DNA of 64,000 nt, from contig CBDBMH010000002.1 of the NCBI GenBank assembly GCA_965207275.1, forward strand, positions 2,604,001 to 2,668,000, in the 5' to 3' direction. The translations under genes and the position numbers were made by a program. The stretch is from Bin22 sp965207275 (lineage in GTDB: Bacteria; Chloroflexota; Dehalococcoidia; Lucifugimonadales; UBA3495). The notes below the pieces were generated by a model that did not search any database, was not told where the DNA came from, and was given only the letters and a program-made list of their open reading frames with translations. Positions 35,030 through 43,808 of the stretch are shown here, piece by piece (position 1 is the stretch's first letter; every line of letters begins with the position of its first letter).

Positions 35030-36895
35030 ATGGCAACGCCTACAGTAGAAACCGTTGAATGCGACATTCTTATCATTGGCGGCGGCATGTCCGGCTGCGG
35101 CGCCGCCTTCGAGTCCAAGTTCTGGGGCAGCGACCTGAGAGTAGTCATCGCCGAGAAGGCCGTCATCGAGCGCAGCGGAGCCACCGGCGAAGGCCTCTCC
35201 GCTATCAACTGCTACATGGGCCAGCGCTACGGCTGGAACACGCCCGAAGACTTCGTCAACTACGTGGTCAACGACATGATGGGCCTGGCCCGGGAAGACC
35301 TGGTCTATGACGTGGGTCGCCATGTCGACTCCTCCGTCCACCTGCTGGAAGAGTGGGGCCTGCCCGTCTGGAAGAAGGACGACGGCACCTACGAGCGCAT
35401 CGGCCGCTGGCAGATTCCCATTCACGGCGAGTCCATCAAGCCCGTCACCGCCGAACCCGCGCGCAAGGCCGTGGGCCAGGAGAACATCTACGAGCGGGTG
35501 TCCATCACCCACCTCCTTGCTGACGCCAACGACCCCAACCGCATTGCCGGCGCCGTGGGTTTCGGCGTCCGTGAGGACAAGCTCTACGTCTTCAAGGCCA
35601 GGGCAGTTATCATTACCACCGGCGGCGCCTCCAACGTATTCCGCCCCCGCTCCGTCAACGAGGGCATCGGACGCACCTGGTACTCGGTATTCGCCACCGG
35701 TTCCGCTTACGGCCTGATGATCCCGGTCGGCACGGAAATGACCCAGATGGAGCACCGGTTTGTCCCCACCCGCTTTAAGGACGGCTACGGCCCCGTGGGC
35801 ATGTGGTTCCAGTATTTCCACGCCCGGGTGCTGAATGCCCTGGGCGAGGACTATACCGTCACCCGCGACGACGAACTGGACAAGTTCCCCCCTTATGGTC
35901 GCGCTGTGCCCACTCCGACGCCCTTGCGCAACCACCAGATGTTCCTGGACATCCAGGCTGGCCTGGGTCCCATGTACATGCGTACCGACGAGGCCATGCA
36001 GAAGCTGGCCGAAGGTGACCCCGAGAAGATGAACAAAGTCCGGGAGGAGGCCTGGGAAGACTTCCTGGATATGACCATCGCCCAGGCCCTTACCTGGGCC
36101 TCCCAGAACATTGAACCGGAAAACACGCCCTCCGAGGTGAACCTGGCCGAGCCCTATATCATGGGTTCCCACTCCGGCGAAGCCGGCGCCTGGGTCAGCG
36201 GCCCCGAGGATGTGGCGCCGCCCGAATACTTCTGGGGCTACAACAAGATGACCACCATCCGCGGGCTTTTCGCCGCCGGTGACGGCGTGGGCGCGGCCCC
36301 GCACAAGTTCTCCTCCGGTTCGTTCACCGAGGGCCGGCTGGCAGCCAAGGCAGCCGTCAACTTCATCCGCGACAACGGCGACACCCCCACGGTCAACGAG
36401 GAACAGGTTCGCCACCTGCACCAGGCCATCTGGGCTCCCCTGGAGACCTTCGAAAAGCACAAGGGCGCATCCACTGCGGAAGATATTAACCCCCACTACA
36501 TCAATCCCTCCCAGGCGCTGGTGCGCTTGCAGAAGATCATGGACGAGTACGCCGGCGGCGCTTCCGCCTGGTACACCACCAACGGCCCCACGCTGGAGCG
36601 GGGCATTGCCTTGATCGAAATGCTGCGGCAGGACCTGACACAACTGGCCGCCCGCAACCGCCACGAACTGTTGCGCTGCTGGGAAGTGGTGCATCGCACC
36701 TGGGTCGGGGAGGCCCACATGCGCCACCTGCTGCATCGCCAGGAAACCCGCTGGCCCGGTTACTATTACCGCGCCGACTATCCCAACCTGGACGATGCCA
36801 ACTGGCGCGTCTTCGTAAACTCCACCTATGATGCGGCCGCCGATAAGTGGAATCTGCGGACCCGGCCCTTCCTCAACGTGGTAACCAAGATTTAA
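35030..36895 (+). CDS. aprA: Adenylylsulfate reductase, alpha subunit
   Basis: AprA, the FAD-containing catalytic subunit (621 residues). The FAD fold begins DILIIGGGMSGCGAAFE, followed by EKAVIERSGATGEGLSAINCYMG, which is diagnostic for AprA rather than fumarate reductase. TTGGASNVFRPR and AAGDGVGAAPHKFSSGSFTEGRLAAKAA are the second FAD blocks. GAGGAGG precedes the ATG at 35030; the longer frame from 34967 overlaps aprB and is rejected. No aprM or qmoABC is adjacent, so the quinone link must lie elsewhere. Confidence 0.96.
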   Translation: MATPTVETVECDILIIGGGMSGCGAAFESKFWGSDLRVVIAEKAVIERSGATGEGLSAINCYMGQRYGWNTPEDFVNYVVNDMMGLAREDLVYDVGRHVDSSVHLLEEWGLPVWKKDDGTYERIGRWQIPIHGESIKPVTAEPARKAVGQENIYERVSITHLLADANDPNRIAGAVGFGVREDKLYVFKARAVIITTGGASNVFRPRSVNEGIGRTWYSVFATGSAYGLMIPVGTEMTQMEHRFVPTRFKDGYGPVGMWFQYFHARVLNALGEDYTVTRDDELDKFPPYGRAVPTPTPLRNHQMFLDIQAGLGPMYMRTDEAMQKLAEGDPEKMNKVREEAWEDFLDMTIAQALTWASQNIEPENTPSEVNLAEPYIMGSHSGEAGAWVSGPEDVAPPEYFWGYNKMTTIRGLFAAGDGVGAAPHKFSSGSFTEGRLAAKAAVNFIRDNGDTPTVNEEQVRHLHQAIWAPLETFEKHKGASTAEDINPHYINPSQALVRLQKIMDEYAGGASAWYTTNGPTLERGIALIEMLRQDLTQLAARNRHELLRCWEVVHRTWVGEAHMRHLLHRQETRWPGYYYRADYPNLDDANWRVFVNSTYDAAADKWNLRTRPFLNVVTKI

Positions 36896-36920
36896 CTCTT
36901 TATTGGATTATCGGACCTGT

Positions 36921-36957
36921 GAAGTCGGCTTCGATCGTATGATCGGGGCCGACTTTC
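36921..36957 (+). terminator. Hairpin downstream of aprA
   Basis: Outer arms GAAGTCGGC (36921-36929) and GCCGACTTTC (36948-36957) enclose CGATC-GTAT-GATCG. No T tract follows, so it may act as an mRNA 3'-end stabiliser or with Rho. Confidence 0.5.
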
Positions 36958-37090
36958 GTATGCCGAAGGGAGTCAGGCATTCCCCCCAACGAACAGTTCC
37001 CAGATGGGCAACTCGGGAGGAAAGCGGCTATTTCGTGCAGGTGGAACATGTGAATCCTGCCCATTCATGTAAATGGCCGGGGTCCAATGC

Positions 37091-37096
37091 TATAAT
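37091..37096 (+). promoter_or_regulatory. -10 box upstream of the first HIBADH-like gene
   Basis: Perfect TATAAT 63 bases before the ATG at 37159. The -35 region (TGTAAA at 17-base spacing) is weak. Confidence 0.45.
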
Positions 37097-37158
37097 CCCC
37101 GCCGTAGCAACTTAACGATCAACCACTCAGTCAATCAACCACCCAAGGAGCGACAGCA

Positions 37159-38055
37159 ATGAAAGTCGGATTTGTAGGACTTGGCAACATGGGCAACCCC
37201 ATGGCCACCAACCTGGTCAGGGCGGGCCACCAGCTTACCGTCCACGACCTTCGCCGCGAGGCCGCAACCAATCTGCTGGAGATGGGCGCAGAGTGGGCGG
37301 ACACCCCCAGCGAGTGTGTCCCGGGCAACGACGTAGTCTTTACTTCTCTGCCCGGGCCCAGGGATGTGGAAGCCGTGGTTCTCGGAGAGAACGGAATACT
37401 GGAGGGTGCGCAGGCCGGTGACGTCTACATGGACCTGTCCACCAACTCGCCCACCACCATCCGCCGCATCCACGACGTATGCGCCGAACAGGGAGTAAAT
37501 GTCATGGACTCGCCGGTCAGTGGCGGCGTTTATGGCGCGGCGGCGGCCACCCTGGCCGTCATGGTGGGCGGCGATGAGGCTATCTTCAACCGCATGAAAC
37601 CCACCCTGGACGCCATCGGAAGTCACGTAGTTTATTGCGGCCCCATCGGCAACGGTATGGTTTGCAAGATCTGCAACAACACCCTGGGCATGGGCATTGG
37701 CGTGCTGATGACCGAGGTTCTGACCCTGGGCGTTAAAGCCGGCGTGGACCTGGCGGTGCTGGCCGACGTCATCGCCAACAGTTCCGGCGGCAACCGGCGC
37801 CTGGTGGAAAAGTTCCCCCGCTACCTGTTCAAGGGCAACTTCGAGCCCGGTTTTGCCACCGCCCTGGCCGCCAAAGACGTGCGCCTGGGCACCGACCTGG
37901 CCCGGGAATACGGCATGCCCATGGAACTGGCCAACCTGGTTGACCAGCGCCACGTGGAAGCGCTGCACCGGGGCTGGGGGCCCGAGGACTCCGATGCCGT
38001 AAGCAAGATACAGGAAGAAAAAGCCGGCGTTCAACTGCGGTTACCGGACGCTTAA
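37159..38055 (+). CDS. 3-hydroxyisobutyrate dehydrogenase-family NAD(P)-dependent oxidoreductase
   Basis: A 298-residue beta-hydroxyacid dehydrogenase. The NAD(P) fold starts VGFVGLGNMGNPMATNLV; the substrate loop DSPVSGGVYGA and the catalytic Lys in GNGMVCKICNN are intact, and the all-alpha C-terminal domain has normal length. Possible substrates include 3-hydroxyisobutyrate, tartronate semialdehyde and 2-(hydroxymethyl)glutarate. It is paralogous to 40053-41012. AAGGAG precedes the ATG. Confidence 0.88.
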   Translation: MKVGFVGLGNMGNPMATNLVRAGHQLTVHDLRREAATNLLEMGAEWADTPSECVPGNDVVFTSLPGPRDVEAVVLGENGILEGAQAGDVYMDLSTNSPTTIRRIHDVCAEQGVNVMDSPVSGGVYGAAAATLAVMVGGDEAIFNRMKPTLDAIGSHVVYCGPIGNGMVCKICNNTLGMGIGVLMTEVLTLGVKAGVDLAVLADVIANSSGGNRRLVEKFPRYLFKGNFEPGFATALAAKDVRLGTDLAREYGMPMELANLVDQRHVEALHRGWGPEDSDAVSKIQEEKAGVQLRLPDA

Positions 38056-38115
38056 GGAACCTCGGACCCGGTTGCATCAGGAATCGACCGGTCCCTGACC
38101 GATCAGGAGTTGGAC

Positions 38116-38958
38116 ATGTTCTTTAGCCGTTTATTTGCGGTCAGGAAAACTATCGTCAAGGCCGCGTTGGTGTCCTTGTCCCTTCCCGCAATGCTGGCTT
38201 GCAGTATCCAGGCGCCGGACCCGGAAAGCGTTGCACCCGACTCGGAAGCTTCTTCCGAGCGGGACCAGGAGGATTGGGGTTATTGGGGTCCCGGCGCGCC
38301 AAACCACTGGGGTTCCCTGTCACCGGAATGCGCCCTTTGCGCCGCCGGCCTCCACCAGTCTCCTATAGACATCAACGGGTACGCCGAGGACTCCGGAGCC
38401 CCGGAACTGAGGTTCAACTACTCCCAGAATGCCGCCGAAGTCAAGCACAACGGCAAAATCTCCCATGTTGAATATGGCGCCGGCAATACGCTGACGGTAG
38501 GAGGGGTTACCTACCAATTGGTGTCCATGCACATCCACGTCCATGCCGAACACCAGGTTGACGGCCAACTCTTCTCGGCGGAAATGCACCTGGTGCACAG
38601 CCAGGAGGACGGCGCCCTGGGCGTTGTGGGGCAAATCTATCGCCTGGGAGAACCGGACCCGGTTGTCCAGGCCCTGATAGACGCCTACCCCGAACCCGGG
38701 CAGTCGCGCCATACGGGATTCACTCTCAATGCCGCGGACTTCGTACCAGCCGACCTGGGCTACTTCTCCTATGAAGGGTCGCTGACCACACCGCCCTGTT
38801 CCGAAGGCGTGAGTTGGTACGTGCTGCGGGAGATAAAGACCATATCCCAGGAACAGGTTAACGGTATTGCGGCCCTGCATAACGGCTTCAACCACCGGCC
38901 CATCCAGGGTCGAAATGGGCGCGCGGTGGTGAGTTCGGGGCAGCGTCCTTCCGGCTAG
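38116..38958 (+). CDS. Alpha-type carbonic anhydrase, predicted lipoprotein
   Basis: An alpha-carbonic anhydrase, hydrating CO2 outside the cytoplasm. The signal region ends in the lipobox MLAC with Cys29, so it is probably membrane-anchored. Family blocks are HWGSL, HQSPIDI, the zinc histidines in SMHIHVHAEHQVDG and AEMHLVH, and SLTTPPCSEGVSWYV. The usual HFHWG is HIHVH here, keeping the two zinc ligands. The ATG at 38116 lies six bases after AGGAG; TTG at 38110 is an alternative. Confidence 0.93.
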   Translation: MFFSRLFAVRKTIVKAALVSLSLPAMLACSIQAPDPESVAPDSEASSERDQEDWGYWGPGAPNHWGSLSPECALCAAGLHQSPIDINGYAEDSGAPELRFNYSQNAAEVKHNGKISHVEYGAGNTLTVGGVTYQLVSMHIHVHAEHQVDGQLFSAEMHLVHSQEDGALGVVGQIYRLGEPDPVVQALIDAYPEPGQSRHTGFTLNAADFVPADLGYFSYEGSLTTPPCSEGVSWYVLREIKTISQEQVNGIAALHNGFNHRPIQGRNGRAVVSSGQRPSG

Positions 38959-39050
38959 GTGTTTGGCGCCCGGCGCCCAATCCACCGGATCCCAACTCTC
39001 CAGATATAGTACCGGGCTACCCGGGCTGCGACAGCAAACCGGCCCCCGAG

Positions 39051-39959
39051 CTAAAGCAGGGTCAGCAGTACAATGCCGCCCACCACCATGCCGACGGCGA
39101 CAAGCTTGACCGAGAGAGTCCGCCACTCCAGGGGTTCCTCCAGAATCGGCAGCCAGCGGGTACTGCAGAGGGTGCTGAACAGGAAGACCGAAAGGGGGCG
39201 GGTAGCGGTGGCCGTGGCCACCAGGGATACGGGGCCCAGGTCGATGGCCAGCACGTTCAGCCAGACACCCAGGGGAGCCAGGGTAAACTCTGCGGCCAAC
39301 AACAGGAGGAAGGTACGCCAGTCCCGCATGGCGACAAAAAAGTCGCCCCACGCGCCGGGCTTCCAGAGGCAGAGAAAGACCGCTCCCATCCCGAAGTTCC
39401 TGACCGAATACACAAACCACACCGGCAGCTCATTCAGGGCTTGCTTACCCAGCACTATTGCCAGGGCCGTAAATAAGCTGGCCCCCACCAGAATTGGCAG
39501 TGCCCAGTTGAGGCGCGGGGCCAGCCCTCCCCGGGAACCCCAAATGGACACCAGGAACGCTCCGCCGACTACAGTCACTATCCCCAACCACTGGCCGAAG
39601 GAAAGGGTCTCTCCCAAAACGAAAACGCCCATGAAGGCCACGAATACCGGGAAGGTGTGGATGATGGCCGAGGCGCGGGAAGCTTCTTCCATGGTGTAGC
39701 CCCAGAACATCATTGCCAGCGCGCTACCCCAGCAGAGGCCGGATGCCACAGCATAGGCGATGGCGCCAATGGAAGCGTCAGTAGGGATGCCGGTAAAAGC
39801 CAGGGCAAGGGTTCCGTGGGCGATAAGGCAGACGGCCATTCCGGCATAGAGGGAGGGCAGGTTGGGCATGTTGTACGACGCCAGTCGCTTGTCGAGGACG
39901 GTGACAAACCCCATGATTCCGGCGCTGGCCAGGGCCACCCAGAGGTAAAGCAGGCTCAA
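39051..39959 (-). CDS. EamA/DMT-family transporter
   Basis: A 302-residue integral membrane protein with about ten hydrophobic segments in two homologous halves, typical of the drug/metabolite transporter superfamily. The first half ends FPVFVAFMGVFVLGETLSFGQWLGIVTVVGGAFLV, the signature of EamA repeats. Substrates of this group range from amino acids to nucleotide sugars. The start is TTG, supported by AAGGTGG six bases upstream. It follows the HIBADH-like gene at 40053-41012 on the same strand by about 90 bases. Confidence 0.82.
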   Translation of the reverse strand: MSLLYLWVALASAGIMGFVTVLDKRLASYNMPNLPSLYAGMAVCLIAHGTLALAFTGIPTDASIGAIAYAVASGLCWGSALAMMFWGYTMEEASRASAIIHTFPVFVAFMGVFVLGETLSFGQWLGIVTVVGGAFLVSIWGSRGGLAPRLNWALPILVGASLFTALAIVLGKQALNELPVWFVYSVRNFGMGAVFLCLWKPGAWGDFFVAMRDWRTFLLLLAAEFTLAPLGVWLNVLAIDLGPVSLVATATATRPLSVFLFSTLCSTRWLPILEEPLEWRTLSVKLVAVGMVVGGIVLLTLL

Positions 39960-40052
39960 GTATTTCCACCTTGCATAAGATGCGCCCGGGTCTCCTCCTT
40001 ACCGGATTTCCGGCGAGACTCCGAGCGCTGAGATTCCCGATACGCCCTGAGC

Positions 40053-41012
40053 TTAGGCCTGCTCTTCGTCCGGGTGAGTCGAAATGAAGCGAGCCGACTT
40101 GGCGGGGTCGATGTGGGGAGCGCGTACTTCAACCCCCGCCTGTTCCTCCTGTAGCAGCACGGTGACGCTGCTGTCCCGGTCCTTCCAACCGCGATTGATA
40201 GCCTGCATTGCCACCTGTTCGGCCAGCGTTGCCATTGGCATGGGGACGCTGTACTCCCGGGCCAGTTCGGTGGCCAGGGAAATGTCCTTGTGGGCCAGTT
40301 CCAGGGCGAAGCTGGCCGGTTCGAACTCGCCGCGGAACATGGTACGGACCAGGCCTTCGTGCAGAATGCGCATCCGGCCCAGCGAACCGCGCCGCATACC
40401 CTCCCACAAGGCTTCCGGCTCCACCCCCGCCTTTACCCCCAGGGTCAGGCCTTCGGCGATGGCCTGCCGGACGCTGTGCCCCACCATGTTGTGTACCAGC
40501 TTACAGATGGAACCGGCGCCGATTTCCCCGGCATAGAATACCTTGTCGCCGAAGGAGTCCAGAACGGGCTTTATGCGTTCGTATATTTCCCTGTCGCCGC
40601 CCACCATGACCGCCAGGTTGCCGCTGAATGCGCCGGTCTTTCCGCCGCTGACCGGCGCGTCCAGAACGTGGGCCCCCTTGCGTCGAAAGACGGGTTCAAT
40701 TTCCCGGATTAAGGTGGGCCGGCTGGAGGAAAGGTCAACGTAAACGCACCCCGGACGGATGCCTTCCAGTACGCCCGAGTCTCCCAGGGCCACCGCTTCA
40801 ACCTCCTTGGGCCCGGGCAGCGAGGTGAAGATGATATCGCTCGATTCGGCCACCTCAGCCGGATGGTTGGCCAGGCGGGCGCCTCCTTCCAGCAGTGGCA
40901 GAGCGGCCTCCTCCCGCAGGTCGTTGACCACCAGGGGATAACCGGCCTTCTGGATATTGAGGGACATCCCACCGCCCATGTTTCCCAAACCGATGAATCC
41001 GATAGTTTCCAT
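40053..41012 (-). CDS. 3-hydroxyisobutyrate dehydrogenase-family oxidoreductase, second copy
   Basis: A 319-residue beta-hydroxyacid dehydrogenase: IGFIGLGNMGGGMSLNI, DAPVSGGKTGAFSGNLAVMVGG, and the catalytic Lys in GAGSICKLVHNMVG. It resembles the protein at 37159-38055 along its length but has an extra C-terminal tail of about 20 residues. Its function is likely oxidation of a small hydroxyacid; the substrate is unknown. It is upstream of the EamA transporter on the same strand, which might move its substrate. Confidence 0.88.
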   Translation of the reverse strand: METIGFIGLGNMGGGMSLNIQKAGYPLVVNDLREEAALPLLEGGARLANHPAEVAESSDIIFTSLPGPKEVEAVALGDSGVLEGIRPGCVYVDLSSSRPTLIREIEPVFRRKGAHVLDAPVSGGKTGAFSGNLAVMVGGDREIYERIKPVLDSFGDKVFYAGEIGAGSICKLVHNMVGHSVRQAIAEGLTLGVKAGVEPEALWEGMRRGSLGRMRILHEGLVRTMFRGEFEPASFALELAHKDISLATELAREYSVPMPMATLAEQVAMQAINRGWKDRDSSVTVLLQEEQAGVEVRAPHIDPAKSARFISTHPDEEQA

Positions 41013-41169
41013 TTCGGCACCTTCAATTGATTTAGAGAGAGGTCTTTATTGCGATTCTATTTGTACCTGCCTGTGCGGCAGGCCGGCAGTGGCATTGTAT
41101 GGGAGTTAAACCTAGGGGGTCAACGCAGGGACGCAGGCCCTACGGAGGGGAGATGGAGATTAGCAAGAA

Positions 41170-41191
41170 GGCCACCTTTCGGAAGGTGGCC
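41170..41191. other. Perfect 9-bp hairpin with TCGG loop
   Basis: GGCCACCTT-TCGG-AAGGTGGCC in the gap between divergent genes. It could be part of the leader of the minus-strand dehydrogenase gene or an isolated repeat. No T tract on either side. Confidence 0.4.
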
Positions 41192-41240
41192 GGGATGAAG
41201 CGGTGGTCAACTGGCCTGGCTTCCTATGTATCATCTTCCC

Positions 41241-41269
41241 TTGTAACCCTATTATCCCCCGTGTAGAAT
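41241..41269 (+). promoter_or_regulatory. Promoter of the GlcG/HbpS gene
   Basis: TTGTAA (41241-41246), 17-base spacer, TAGAAT (41264-41269), 34 bases before the ATG. Confidence 0.65.
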
Positions 41270-41302
41270 TACCCAAACTTCACACCTGAAGGGGGAAGTC
41301 AT

Positions 41303-41722
41303 ATGTACGACAAGCCCATGCTTAGCCTTGACCAGACCCGCAAGGCCATGGATGCCATGCTGGACAAGGCCACCCAGGAACCCCACCGCCCGGTGGCAAT
41401 TGCCATAGTGGACGATGGCGGCAATCTCCTTAGCTATGCCAGGATGGACGGCTGCCGCGCCAACCCCCAGACTTTCGCCATCCGCAAGGCCTACACGTCC
41501 GCCATGTCGGGCGCTGACTCCGCAGTCTACGCCGAACGGCTGCAGAGCCAGGGCCGATCCGTGTCCGACATGGGCAACCCCAACCTGGTGTCCGCCCAGG
41601 GAGCGGTAGTAGCCCTGCATCCGGAGAGCGGCGCCGTCCTGGGCGCCATTGGAGTCAGCGGCCTGAGCTCGCAGGAAGATGAGGACCTGGCTCGGCTGGG
41701 AGTACAGACCATGGGCTTGTAG
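41303..41722 (+). CDS. GlcG/HbpS family protein (DUF336)
   Basis: A 139-residue protein of the GlcG/HbpS fold. Diagnostic segments are PVAIAIVDDGGNLLSYARMDG, FAIRKAYTSAMSG, and GAVLGAIGVSGLSSQEDEDLARLG. Members bind heme or small cofactors (HbpS), or accompany glycolate and diol metabolism genes; PduO C-terminal domains share the fold. Function here is open. GGGGGAAG precedes the ATG. The deacetylase follows in the same direction after 95 bases. Confidence 0.85.
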   Translation: MYDKPMLSLDQTRKAMDAMLDKATQEPHRPVAIAIVDDGGNLLSYARMDGCRANPQTFAIRKAYTSAMSGADSAVYAERLQSQGRSVSDMGNPNLVSAQGAVVALHPESGAVLGAIGVSGLSSQEDEDLARLGVQTMGL

Positions 41723-41817
41723 CAACCTAGCCATTGGAACACAACCGGATTGTTCAGTCCTAACCGCCAGAGCAGGCGAAGCTAACCGTTTGCCGCCTGC
41801 CATGTAAGGGAGGAACC

Positions 41818-42681
41818 ATGGCCAACCCCCGCGCCGAATACTCGCCCATCTTTCACCGGCCCCCGCTGAAGCTTCCCGGCAACGCCAGGGTCGCGGTGTG
41901 GGTAGTCATCAATGTGGAGGAGTGGGACATCAACGAGCCCATGGCCCGCACCGTGCTACCCACGCCCCAGGGTGTAGAGGTCCTTCCGGACATTCCCAAC
42001 TTTGGGTGGTTCGATTATGGTCTGCGGGTTGGGTTCTGGCGCATGAAACGGGCGCTGGACCGGCGAGGCATTCGCGCCACCGTCAGTCTGAATGCTTCCG
42101 TGTGCAACAGTTACCCATTCCTGGTGCAGGACTGCCTGGATTCGGGCTGGGAACTGATGGGCCACAGCTATATCCAGCGGGTTATCAACCGAGAACCGGA
42201 CGAGCGGGAGGCCATTCGCCGCACCATAGATACCATACGGGAGTTCAGCGGAGTCACCCCCAGGGGCTGGATGGGGCCCGGCCTGGCCGAGACCTTCGAT
42301 ACCCCCGACATCCTGGCGGAGGAAGGTATCGAGTACGTATGCGACTGGTGCAACGACGACCAGCCCTACCCCATGAAGGTGAAGAGCGGCAGCCTGATTT
42401 CCGTCCCCTATACGGTGGAACTGAACGACATTCCCATCTACATGGTGCAGCACCACCAGTCCCCGGAGATCTTCAACCGGGCGAGGGACCAGTTCGATAC
42501 GTTGTACGCTGAGGGCGAGGAGAGCGCCCGTATCTTCTGCGTATCGACCCACCCCTACATCACCGGAGCAGCGCACCGCATCAAGTACTACGAGCAGATA
42601 TTTGACTACATCAGCCGCTTTGAGGGTGTGGCATACATGACAGGGAGCGAGATTCTGGACTGGTACAAGTCTGTGATGTAA
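41818..42681 (+). CDS. Polysaccharide deacetylase (NodB/PuuE-like)
   Basis: A 287-residue carbohydrate esterase 4 fold protein. The N-terminal RVAVWVVINVEEWDI, GLRVGFWRMKRALDRRGIRATVSLNA, WELMGHSYIQR and RGWMGPGLAETFDTPDILAEEGIEYVCDW match the PuuE/allantoinase-like branch rather than chitin deacetylases. The canonical D-D / H-x4-H metal motif is altered (EW, HSYIQR), as in PuuE, where a metal-independent allantoinase has been described. Purine-ureide hydrolysis would fit with the carbamoylase at 27446 but this is inference. AGGGAGG precedes the ATG. Confidence 0.82.
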   Translation: MANPRAEYSPIFHRPPLKLPGNARVAVWVVINVEEWDINEPMARTVLPTPQGVEVLPDIPNFGWFDYGLRVGFWRMKRALDRRGIRATVSLNASVCNSYPFLVQDCLDSGWELMGHSYIQRVINREPDEREAIRRTIDTIREFSGVTPRGWMGPGLAETFDTPDILAEEGIEYVCDWCNDDQPYPMKVKSGSLISVPYTVELNDIPIYMVQHHQSPEIFNRARDQFDTLYAEGEESARIFCVSTHPYITGAAHRIKYYEQIFDYISRFEGVAYMTGSEILDWYKSVM

Positions 42682-42776
42682 GACTCGCTTGAACCGGGGC
42701 CGGGCGACAGCTGAAAAAGTGGCGGGGCGGGTGAATTCACCCGCCCCCATTCATCGTTCCGGTTTTGCCTGGGTCC

Positions 42777-43265
42777 CTATAAGACCTCGGAGTTGCCGTT
42801 GTTGTTAGCCATGGCGGCGCTGGCCAGGGTGCTTCCGGCCAGCATGTCTATGCCCTTGCGCACGCTGCCGCTGATGCCGTTGATTTCCCGTTCCAGGGAC
42901 CGGAGGGTCCGCAAAGCATAGGCATCGGCCTCGGTGCGGCGGGATTCGGCCTCGGCCTCGGCCATCTGGAGGATCCGGGAGGCTCGTTCCTGGGCGTCCT
43001 GCAGTATCTCCTCGGCGCGGCGGTGCTGTTCCGAATCGGTCAACTGCCGGCTGAACTCGTCCTCGGCCTTGGCCTTGGCCCGACGGGCGTCGGCCATGGC
43101 GACGTTCATAATCTGTTCCTTTTGAGACAGGACCTCTTCGGCAGCCCTGACCTCCTGGGGGACGCCCAGGCGCAACTGGTCCACCAATTCAATCAGCTTG
43201 GCCTTGTCCATCATCAAGGCGCCGGTGATGGGCATCACCTTGCTGTTGTTGATCAGGATCTCCAA
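42777..43265 (-). CDS. Coiled-coil protein, third gene of the rsmD-coaD operon
   Basis: A highly charged helical protein of about 162 residues, resembling ATP synthase B-type or DivIVA-like coiled coils (VAMADARRAKAKAEDEFSRQL, AEEILQDAQERASRILQMAEAEAE). Similar proteins follow coaD in other Chloroflexota and Actinobacteria; the role may be in division or membrane organisation. TTG at 43265 is the first standard start but has no ribosome site. The frame stays open upstream, and AAAGGGGG lies five bases ahead of an in-frame ATA at 43290-43292 that would give MDIINTIERLEILINN. Confidence 0.7.
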   Translation of the reverse strand: MEILINNSKVMPITGALMMDKAKLIELVDQLRLGVPQEVRAAEEVLSQKEQIMNVAMADARRAKAKAEDEFSRQLTDSEQHRRAEEILQDAQERASRILQMAEAEAESRRTEADAYALRTLRSLEREINGISGSVRKGIDMLAGSTLASAAMANNNGNSEVL

Positions 43266-43319
43266 ACGTTCAATAGTATTTATGATATCTATGATGTCCC
43301 CCTTTCTCCGGACCTCCCG

Positions 43320-43808
43320 CTAAGGGGCCGGAATGCCGAATTTCTCGTATACCGCTGCGGCTACCTTGGGCGTAACCATGCCGGTGATATCGCCACCCAG
43401 GCGAGCCACCTCCTTAAGCAGGCTGGAACTGACGTACATGTGCTCCTGAGAAGTCATGAAAGACACCATGTCCACATCGGGCGCCAGCTTGCGGTTCATA
43501 AAGGCCATTTCGTACTCGTACTCGAAGTCTGAACCGCTTCTAAGTCCGCGAACAATAACCGCGGCCTCGATATCTCGGGCGAATCGCACCACCAGTCCCT
43601 GGAACTGTCGGACTTCCACGTTGGGGAGGTGGCTGACGGCATCTTTGAAAAGCTCCACCCTCTCTGTAGTGCTGAAGAGCAGGTTCTTGGAGGGCGTGTC
43701 GTAAACCGCCACGACAACCCTGTCAAAAAGGGCCGCCGCCCGGGCCGCGACATCCGTATGCCCTTCAGTTACCGGGTCGAAGCTCCCCGGGTAGAGAGCC
43801 GTTACCAT
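43320..43808 (-). CDS. coaD: Phosphopantetheine adenylyltransferase
   Basis: PPAT, the penultimate step of coenzyme A synthesis. The 162 residues carry ALYPGSFDPVTEGH (nucleotide-binding T/HxGH), VIVRGLRSGSDFEYEYEMAFMNRKL and VSSSLLKEVARLGGD, the last replacing the usual ISSTxVRE with a close variant. Its start overlaps the end of rsmD by seven bases, the common rsmD-coaD coupling. Confidence 0.96.
   Translation of the reverse strand: MVTALYPGSFDPVTEGHTDVAARAAALFDRVVVAVYDTPSKNLLFSTTERVELFKDAVSHLPNVEVRQFQGLVVRFARDIEAAVIVRGLRSGSDFEYEYEMAFMNRKLAPDVDMVSFMTSQEHMYVSSSLLKEVARLGGDITGMVTPKVAAAVYEKFGIPAP

Noticed and set aside
35009..36736. A 575-codon minus-strand frame opposite aprA
   Set aside because: Mirror frame of a highly conserved gene with no protein-like features.
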